Shown in pieces: positions 57,976-64,000 of a stretch of DNA of 64,000 nt. The notes beneath the pieces were generated by a model that was not told where the DNA came from, did not search any database, and saw nothing but the letters and a program-made list of their open reading frames with translations. Source of the DNA: FEN-1297 sp963710735 (GTDB lineage: Bacteria > Bacteroidota > Ignavibacteria > Ignavibacteriales > Ignavibacteriaceae); assembly GCA_963710735.1 (NCBI GenBank), contig CAVQBN010000024.1, positions 1 through 64,000 on the forward strand, written 5' to 3'. The position numbers were made by a program, and so were the translations under genes. Numbering within the stretch: position 1 is the stretch's first letter; each line of letters starts with the position of its first letter.

Positions 57976-59737
57976 TCGTAATGTATTTTGGACGGAAACC
58001 TTCGTAAACGAACTATCTCTCCACGGTGTAAAGTATGCTTCTATTTCCCCGGGCTCTAGAAACACTCCTTTAACTATTGCATTTGCAAACAATAAAAAAA
58101 TTAAAACGTATGTTCATATTGATGAAAGAAGCAGCGGATTTTTTGCACTTGGTTTGGCAAAAGCATCCGGATCACCGGTTGCAATAGTTTGTACTTCCGG
58201 CACTGCGACCGCAGAATTGTACCCTGCTATTATTGAAGCTTACCAGCAGCGTGTTCCTTTAATAGTCTGCACTGCCGACAGGCCGCCGGAATTATTAGAT
58301 AGAGGCGCGAATCAAACTATTAACCAGCAAAATATTTATAAAAACCATATAAGGCATTTTGTTGATGTTGGACTTCCCTCCCCCGCCATTTCTAAAATTC
58401 AACAGATTAAAAAGATAGCGTCACAGGCTGTTTATGCGAGTACTATAAAATCAAAAGGCCCGGTACATCTTAACTTCCCTTTTCGCAAACCTTTTGAACC
58501 AAAATCTTTTACCGATGAAATCGATACTAAAGTTCTAGACTTTGCAAATGAAAAATCATACGATGGGAAAGTTAATCTGTCTTCAACTGAGAAGGACATA
58601 TCCAAACAGCTATGGTTTAAAAACATTGCCAATCAAATTAAAAAGAGTAAAAAAGGTTTAATTATTGTCGGACCGGAAAATTACAATTCAAAATTTTTAA
58701 AAAATTGCCAATCACTTTCCCAAAAACTAGGATACCCGGTTTTAGCGGACGGAACATCTCAACTAAGATTTGGTAAGCATCCAAAAGAAAATATTATTAC
58801 TGTTTTTGATGCGTTCCTCAGATCAAATAATTTTGTTAAAAATCATCAGCCGGATATTATTTTACAATTCGGCAGAACCATCACTTCAAAGGGTTTAGAT
58901 ACATTTCTTGAAAAATGTAATGCACCAAGATTCATGATAAATGAATACGGAGATTGGTTCGATCCTTCGGACCGTGCTATTGGTTCTTATGCATGTAAGC
59001 CATATTTATTCTGCGAGAAAACACTTGAGAAAATTAATTCAGATAAAAAGCTGCAAAAAAATAATGAATGGTTAAATTCATTCAAGAAGGCGGAAACAGT
59101 TTCTCTAACTTTAAAAAATAAGATAGTCGATAATTCAGGTTTTCCAAATGAAGGCAGAATAATAAATGAAATTATTAAATCTGTTCCGGATGATTGCCAG
59201 ATAATGTTATCCAATAGTATGCCTGTCAGGGATTTTGATTATTTCGCTTCTAATACAAATAAAAAAATTGTAATATTCAACAATCGCGGTGCAAGCGGAA
59301 TAGATGGAATTACTTCAACGGCATTGGGAATCTCGGCAGCCGGAAATAAGCCGACTGTTTTAATTACCGGAGATATGGCCTTCTATTACGATTTGAATGG
59401 ACTATTAAGCGCAAAGAATTATAAAATCCCCTTAGTCATAGTTTTAATAAATAACAACGGAGGGGGCATATTCGAAATTCTTCCAATCTCTAAATACAAA
59501 GAAGTGTTCGATAAATATTTTATTGTACCGCATAACCTGGAGTTTTCTCCGTTTGTAAAAGCATACGGCGGTAAATATAAACGAATTAAAAACTGGAATG
59601 ATTTTAATAGTTCATTAAGAACAGCACTTAATTCTAAAAAACTAATAGTGCTGGAAGTAAAAACAAGTTCATCTAAGTCTTTACAAATCCGAAAAAAATT
59701 CTGGAATTCGGTTAGCGAAAAATTAAATTATGTTTAA
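57959..59737 (+). CDS. menD: SEPHCHC synthase (2-oxoglutarate decarboxylase/ligase)
   Basis: A 592-residue thiamine-diphosphate enzyme. SPGSRNTPLTIAFANN, DERSSGFFALGLAKASG and VCTSGTATAELYPA mark the N-domain; NRGASGIDGITSTALG and the ThDP motif GDMAFYYDLNGLLSAKN...NNNGGGIF mark the C-domain. It joins isochorismate with succinic semialdehyde from 2-oxoglutarate. It overlaps menF by 17 bp. Confidence 0.96.
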   Translation: MKIKINRNVFWTETFVNELSLHGVKYASISPGSRNTPLTIAFANNKKIKTYVHIDERSSGFFALGLAKASGSPVAIVCTSGTATAELYPAIIEAYQQRVPLIVCTADRPPELLDRGANQTINQQNIYKNHIRHFVDVGLPSPAISKIQQIKKIASQAVYASTIKSKGPVHLNFPFRKPFEPKSFTDEIDTKVLDFANEKSYDGKVNLSSTEKDISKQLWFKNIANQIKKSKKGLIIVGPENYNSKFLKNCQSLSQKLGYPVLADGTSQLRFGKHPKENIITVFDAFLRSNNFVKNHQPDIILQFGRTITSKGLDTFLEKCNAPRFMINEYGDWFDPSDRAIGSYACKPYLFCEKTLEKINSDKKLQKNNEWLNSFKKAETVSLTLKNKIVDNSGFPNEGRIINEIIKSVPDDCQIMLSNSMPVRDFDYFASNTNKKIVIFNNRGASGIDGITSTALGISAAGNKPTVLITGDMAFYYDLNGLLSAKNYKIPLVIVLINNNGGGIFEILPISKYKEVFDKYFIVPHNLEFSPFVKAYGGKYKRIKNWNDFNSSLRTALNSKKLIVLEVKTSSSKSLQIRKKFWNSVSEKLNYV

Positions 59738-59806
59738 AGAAAAGAATTTTGGGAAAATCTTCATTATTTTGAAGGTAGAATTATATGAGTTAAGGAGAAT
59801 AAAGAG

Positions 59807-60214
59807 ATGGATGAAAAAGTTATAAAAACAGAAGAAGAATGGAAAAAAATTCTTACTCCGGAACAGTATCACATAACAAGAGAAAAAGGAACTGAAAAAC
59901 CTTTCACAGGGAAACTACTTCACAATAAAGAAAATGGAATGTACGTATGCGCCGACTGCGGTAATGAATTATTTAGTTCAGATACAAAATTCGACTCCGG
60001 TTCCGGCTGGCCGAGTTTTTGGGCTCCTGCTTCTAATGATAAAATCGAAATTAAAACAGATAGAAGTTTGGGAATGGTTCGTGAAGAAGTAATTTGCAAA
60101 CGCTGCGGTGCTCATTTGGGACATGTTTTTGATGATGGGCCTAAACCTACAAATCAGAGATATTGCATAAACTCTGTTTCATTGCAATTCGAGAAAGAGA
60201 AAAATAAATTTTAA
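59807..60214 (+). CDS. msrB: Peptide methionine-R-sulfoxide reductase
   Basis: A 135-residue MsrB. The two zinc pairs CADC and CKRC are present, and the catalytic Cys lies in NQRYCINSVSLQF. SGSGWPSFWAP and GMVREEVICKRCGAHLGHVFDDGP are diagnostic. It repairs oxidised methionine. It lies between menD and menH on the same strand with its own ribosome-binding site (AAGGAG), and could be cotranscribed. Confidence 0.97.
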   Translation: MDEKVIKTEEEWKKILTPEQYHITREKGTEKPFTGKLLHNKENGMYVCADCGNELFSSDTKFDSGSGWPSFWAPASNDKIEIKTDRSLGMVREEVICKRCGAHLGHVFDDGPKPTNQRYCINSVSLQFEKEKNKF

Positions 60215-60357
60215 TTGAACAGCAGACGAATTTACTTCTTCAATTAGTTTATATTAAAAAAACCTATACCCTTTTTGTGGACGCCAAATTCTTTTCAAAT
60301 ATAAAATCCTTTTAAGTCTTATTTTCCTTAAACTTGTTTATCAAAAATAAATAACCT

Positions 60358-61180
60358 GTGCTAATTAAAACCTCAAATACTTCGCTTAATGTTGAAGAAT
60401 TAAGTTCTTCAACTAAAGCAAAATTTACCTTAGTCTTCCTACATGGGTTTACTGGTTCATCAGCGGACTGGAAAAACATTTCATCTAATATTAATGGAGA
60501 ATATAAAATTTTTGCAGTGGATCTAATCGGGCACGGGAAAAGTGATTCTCCCGAAGATGTTAGTTTATATTCGGCCTCTTCTCAAACCAAACAATTATCC
60601 GAACTATTTGCAAAAATTACAAAAGGGAAATATAATTTTAGCCGGTTATTCAATGGGAGGCAGAACCGCATTATCATTTGCCGCAATTTATCCTCAAATG
60701 CTTAAGGGATTAATTTTAGAAAGCACAACAGCGGGAATATCAGATAAAAAGCTGAGAGGAGATAGAATAAAATCGGATGAAGAATTAGCCAACTTTATTT
60801 TAAATAACCCTATCGATAATTTTGTCGATTATTGGATGAACCTGGACATATTTTCCTCACAAAAGAATTTATCAAAACAAATATTATCTAAAATAAGAAC
60901 AGATAAAATTAGAAATAATAAAATCGGATTAGTTAATTCTTTACGAGGATTTGGGACAGGAATAATGCCTCCTTTGTTTGATAGCTTAAAAAACATCAAA
61001 ATAAAAACATTGTTAATTTCCGGCGAATTAGATCTCAAATACACTAATATTAATGGTGAGATGGTTAAAATTTTTCCGGACGCTCAGCACAAAGTGATAC
61101 GAAATGCAGGTCATAATGTTCATTTAGAACAACCTCAAGAATATTATGATGTGATTAATAACTACTTAAAAGAATTATAA
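60358..61180 (+). CDS. menH: SHCHC synthase MenH (alpha/beta hydrolase), frameshifted
   Basis: Two overlapping frames encode one alpha/beta hydrolase: 60358-60705 (FTLVFLHGFTGSSADWKNI, VDLIGHGKSDSPED) and the later frame to 61180 (IILAGYSMGGRTALSFAAIYPQMLKGLILES ... NAGHNVHLEQPQEYYDVI). Dropping one A at 60628-60630 turns KGKYNFSRLF into KGNIILAGYSMGG. The Ser nucleophile in GYSMGG and the His in NAGHNVHLEQP are then in one about 273-residue chain. MenH removes pyruvate from SEPHCHC; the operon position supports this. The start is a TTG/ATG-poor region, so the exact start is uncertain. Confidence 0.85.
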
Positions 61181-61237
61181 TTTTCTAAACTTTTTGATAT
61201 TTTTGTACACTTCTAATTATTTAACCTTAGGTGTAAT

Positions 61238-62071
61238 ATGAATTATAATTGGACAAAAGCTAAAGACTATTCTGATATTATTTATGAAAAGATGGAAGGC
61301 ATTGCAAAAATTACAATCAACCGGCCTGAAGTTAGAAACGCATTTAGGCCTGAAACCGTAATGGAAATGTATGACGCTTTTTCCGACGCACGTGAAGATC
61401 AATCTATTGGTGTAATATTATTAACAGGCAAAGGCCCGGCCGCTGATGGAAAATATGCATTTTGTTCCGGCGGAGATCAAAGAATTAGAGGAGATAAAGG
61501 TTATATAGGAAAAGACGGAGTTCCTCGATTAAATGTTCTGGATTTACAAAAATTAATCAGAAGCATTCCCAAACCCGTTATCGCATTAGTTGCTGGATAT
61601 GCAATCGGCGGCGGCCATGTTCTGCATGTTGTTTGCGATCTAACTATAGCGGCTGACAATGCAGTATTCGGCCAAACTGGCCCTAAAGTAGGCAGCTTTG
61701 ACGGCGGTTTCGGGGCAAGTTATTTAGCAAGAATGGTAGGACAAAAACGAGCTCGGGAAATTTGGTATTTATGTTTACAATACAATGCTCAGGAAGCTTT
61801 TAATATGGGAATGATAAATAAAATAGTCCCGGTTGATAAACTTGAAGATGAAGGTGTTGATTGGGCAAAAAGGATTTTACAGCATAGCCCGATGGCAATA
61901 AGATTGTTAAAATCAAGCTTCAATGCCGAACTTGATGGACAGGCAGGAATTCAAGAATTAGCCGGTAATGCAACTCTTCTTTATTATATGAGCGAAGAAG
62001 CGCAGGAAGGGAAAAAAGCTTATCTTGAAAAAAGAAAACCAAACTTCAAAAAATTTCCAAAGCTGCCTTAG
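61238..62071 (+). CDS. menB: 1,4-dihydroxy-2-naphthoyl-CoA synthase
   Basis: A 277-residue crotonase-fold enzyme. ITINRPEVRNAFRPETVMEMYDAF, FCSGGDQRIRG, GYAIGGGHVLHVVCDLTIAADNAVFGQTGPKVGSFDGG and the C-terminal YMSEEAQEGKKAYLEKRKPNFKKF are diagnostic for MenB. It closes the naphthoate ring from o-succinylbenzoyl-CoA. It sits between menH and menA. Confidence 0.97.
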   Translation: MNYNWTKAKDYSDIIYEKMEGIAKITINRPEVRNAFRPETVMEMYDAFSDAREDQSIGVILLTGKGPAADGKYAFCSGGDQRIRGDKGYIGKDGVPRLNVLDLQKLIRSIPKPVIALVAGYAIGGGHVLHVVCDLTIAADNAVFGQTGPKVGSFDGGFGASYLARMVGQKRAREIWYLCLQYNAQEAFNMGMINKIVPVDKLEDEGVDWAKRILQHSPMAIRLLKSSFNAELDGQAGIQELAGNATLLYYMSEEAQEGKKAYLEKRKPNFKKFPKLP

Positions 62072-62119
62072 TTAAAACTAATTAGTCGAATTAATAATTG
62101 AAGAAGAAATATTAACCTG

Positions 62120-63025
62120 ATGAATCAAGAAAATCAAAAGGAAGAAATGCCTGGAAAATTACAGAGTTGGATTTTAGCAGGCCGTCCTAAAACGCTGCCC
62201 GCGGCTGTTGCACCGGTAATAGTAGGCACCGGGCTTGCGTTAAATAAAGGCAAATTTGTTTTATTAAATGCATTAATTGCCTTAGCCTGTTCCTTGTTAA
62301 TTCAAATAGGAACAAACTATGTAAATGATTTATATGATTTTTTGAAAGGAGCCGATACTGAAAAACGGAAAGGCCCTCTTCGTGTTTTAGCTTCCGGTTT
62401 AATCACCGTTAAAGAGATGAAGATCGGAAGTTTTTTAATTTTCTTCGTCGCATTTTTATTAGGCCTTTACCTAGTTTATGACGCCGGCATAGTTGTTTTA
62501 ATTATAGGTATTCTTTCCATTGCAGCAGGCATAGCATATACTGCAGGCCCGTTTCCTTTAGCTTATAATGGTCTGGGTGATGTTTTTGTCTTTATGTTCT
62601 TCGGCATAGTTGGAACTACTGGGACATATTTTGTTCAGGCAAAAGAATTCTCCACAATTGCATTACTATCTTCCATTCCTGTTGGCGCTTTAATTACTAA
62701 TATTTTAGTCGTTAATAATTATAGAGATATTGAAGAGGACAAGGTAGCGGGCAAAAGAACTCTTGCAGTAATACTTGGGAAAAATTTCGCTCGTATTCAA
62801 TATATTTTTTTATTAGCAGCTTCATTTATAATCCCGGTAATTTTATATTCATTTTATAGTTTCCATATCTGGATATTCCTTCCCTATTTAACTTTACCAT
62901 TAGCTTACAAACTTATAAATATGCTTTATACTCTGGAGGGGCTTCAGCTTAATAAAACCCTGGAGTTAACGGCAAAGCTTTCGGTAATATTTGGTTTATT
63001 ATTTGCGGCTGGGCTAACGCTATGA
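62120..63025 (+). CDS. menA: 1,4-dihydroxy-2-naphthoate polyprenyltransferase
   Basis: A 301-residue UbiA-family membrane enzyme with 8-9 membrane segments. The first Asp-rich motif is NYVNDLYDFLKGAD and the second NNYRDIEEDKVAGKRTLAV; the N-terminus SWILAGRPKTLPAAVAPVIVGT is typical of MenA. It attaches the isoprenoid tail to the naphthoate ring at the inner membrane. Its end overlaps menC by 4 bp. Confidence 0.96.
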   Translation: MNQENQKEEMPGKLQSWILAGRPKTLPAAVAPVIVGTGLALNKGKFVLLNALIALACSLLIQIGTNYVNDLYDFLKGADTEKRKGPLRVLASGLITVKEMKIGSFLIFFVAFLLGLYLVYDAGIVVLIIGILSIAAGIAYTAGPFPLAYNGLGDVFVFMFFGIVGTTGTYFVQAKEFSTIALLSSIPVGALITNILVVNNYRDIEEDKVAGKRTLAVILGKNFARIQYIFLLAASFIIPVILYSFYSFHIWIFLPYLTLPLAYKLINMLYTLEGLQLNKTLELTAKLSVIFGLLFAAGLTL

Positions 63026-64000
63026 ATAAGATTGAATTTATATTTATTCCTTACTCTCTAAGTTTTAGTAAACCTTTTGTAACGTCAAATGGGAAGTTCG
63101 AAGCAAGAAGCGGATTTATTATTAAGCTTGAAAGCGGTTCAGGAAAAATTGGTATCGGCGATGCAGCTCCTTTTCCTGAATTCGGTTCTGAGACTTACGA
63201 AGAAGATGAAAAATTCTTAAATAGTTTTAATCTCAATTTAAAACTTGATCTTAATAATATCAGGGAAAGTATTGAGAATAATTTAAAAGAATTTAATTCC
63301 CTTCCATCACTTAAACACGGGTTTGAACAAGCCTTGCTAAGCCTGATATGCAATGAAAAAAACATTTCCATAAATGAACTCTTAAATGTTCAATCAAAGA
63401 AAGAAATAAATGTAAATGCTGTTTTAGGTTTTTTATCTCCAAAGGAATTGAGCTGATTCCGCGCTCCGGAAAGTGGAAATGGGATATAAGACGATTAAAG
63501 TTAAAATAGGAAGAGATAATTTTGATGAAGATTATAATTGTCTCAAAGCTGTTCGAAAATCGTGTGGTAATGAAATAAAAATCAGAGCCGATGTAAACGG
63601 TAAATGGAAGTTGAATGAAGCAATAAAAAATCTGCATGCTCTTGAAGAATTTAATTTGGAATATGTTGAGCAGCCTGTAAATACTTTAAATGATTTCGTT
63701 AAACTTTCCCAAAATACAAAGATTTCATTGGCGGCTGATGAATCAATACGGTCAGCTAAAGATGCAGAAAAGTTTATCTCAAATAAGGCAGCTTCGGTAT
63801 TAGTTTTAAAGCCGATGATGCTCGGCGGAATTATTCCAACATTAAGGATTCTAAATATGGCTGAGGTGGCCGGGATAAAAACCGTAATTACAACTTCTTT
63901 TGAATCGATTATAGGCAGAGCATCGGCAGTTTTTGCAGCATCATTGGTAAAAGAAGATATTGCTCACGGCTTGGCAACGGATCATTATTTTGAGAATGAT
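63022..64000 (+). CDS. menC: o-Succinylbenzoate synthase, frameshifted and cut by the window end
   Basis: The first frame (63022-63456) encodes the enolase N-domain (GDAAPFPEFGSETYEEDEKF, INVNAVLGFLSPKEL) and ends in a stop. The next frame continues ADSALRKVEMGYKTIKVKIGRDN, then IRADVNGKWKLNEA, YVEQP, LAADESIR, VLKPMMLGGI and TTSFES up to position 64000. Removing one base at 63448-63452 joins them. Metal ligands D (RADVNG), E (VEQP) and D (AADES) and Lys residues (KVKIG, LKPMM) are present. It dehydrates SHCHC to o-succinylbenzoate. Stop not in window. Confidence 0.9.

Noticed and set aside
60358..60705. Separate short hydrolase gene next to menH
   Set aside because: The two frames are halves of one alpha/beta hydrolase joined by a one-base shift.
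1..64000. Integron integrase, phage or transposase genes
   Set aside because: No tyrosine recombinase, transposase or phage structural gene was recognised in any frame shown.

Overview
The window looks like a piece of an AT-rich chromosome from the Bacteroidota/Ignavibacteriota side of the tree, most likely an Ignavibacteria relative. The evidence is indirect: a secreted protein ending in the YQNYPNPFNP-type type IX secretion (T9SS) sorting domain, a PorU-like C25 peptidase, FadL/PorV-like barrels, a DUF2723 membrane protein, a DUF4292-TPR-EnvC gene set and a classical menaquinone pathway. No rRNA is present, so the taxon is inferred.

Positions 1-9504 are the most unusual part. I read them as a tandem array of integron gene cassettes. 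Six attC-like sites (2170-2358, 4516-4740, 5440-5625, 6304-6492, 7441-7565, 8557-8744) and one decayed site (9381-9510) separate short, same-strand, functionally unrelated genes. The genes are an erythromycin-esterase-like protein, a T9SS-exported beta-propeller, a VapBC-like pair, a Phd/ParE-like pair, a PEP mutase/isocitrate lyase superfamily enzyme, an alpha/beta hydrolase, a PNPOx-like protein and possibly a lipoprotein. In most cassettes the first bases after GTT are the reverse complement of the bases before AAC in the same cassette's attC, as cassette excision and insertion predict. No integrase gene is in the window. The first six bases suggest that the array continues to the left. The first cassette also holds a degenerate tRNA-Glu-like sequence.

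Positions 10101-23308 carry mainly core genes: a Uup-type ABC-F ATPase overlapping a membrane-anchored MutS-like ATPase, a DEAD-box helicase, a serine hydrolase, an FKBP isomerase with TPRs, a MATE-like transporter, a DUF2723 protein and a HAD phosphatase. Positions 23626-29248 hold a minus-strand phosphate regulon (porin, pstS, pstC, pstA, pstB, phoU). Upstream of the porin are four TTAACA-like hexamers spaced exactly 11 bp apart, which look like a Pho box.

Positions 29482-36404 hold a broken outer-membrane protein gene and a large PorU-like peptidase gene split by a frameshift. Positions 36594-44677 are a very AT-rich surface-polysaccharide cluster (four or five glycosyltransferases, Glf, a Wzx-like flippase). 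Positions 44772-48648 hold EnvC, a DUF4292 lipoprotein and a TPR lipoprotein. Positions 48860-55309 hold an ATP-grasp enzyme, two YSPPQ- or Asn-rich lipoproteins, barrels and a TonB-like protein. Positions 55434-64000 hold rsgA and the menaquinone genes menF, menD, (msrB), menH, menB, menA and menC.

Six single-base frameshifts interrupt five otherwise well-conserved genes (uup, the outer-membrane protein twice, the PorU-like gene, menH, menC). This pattern fits uncorrected sequence indels better than true pseudogenes, but only read data can decide.
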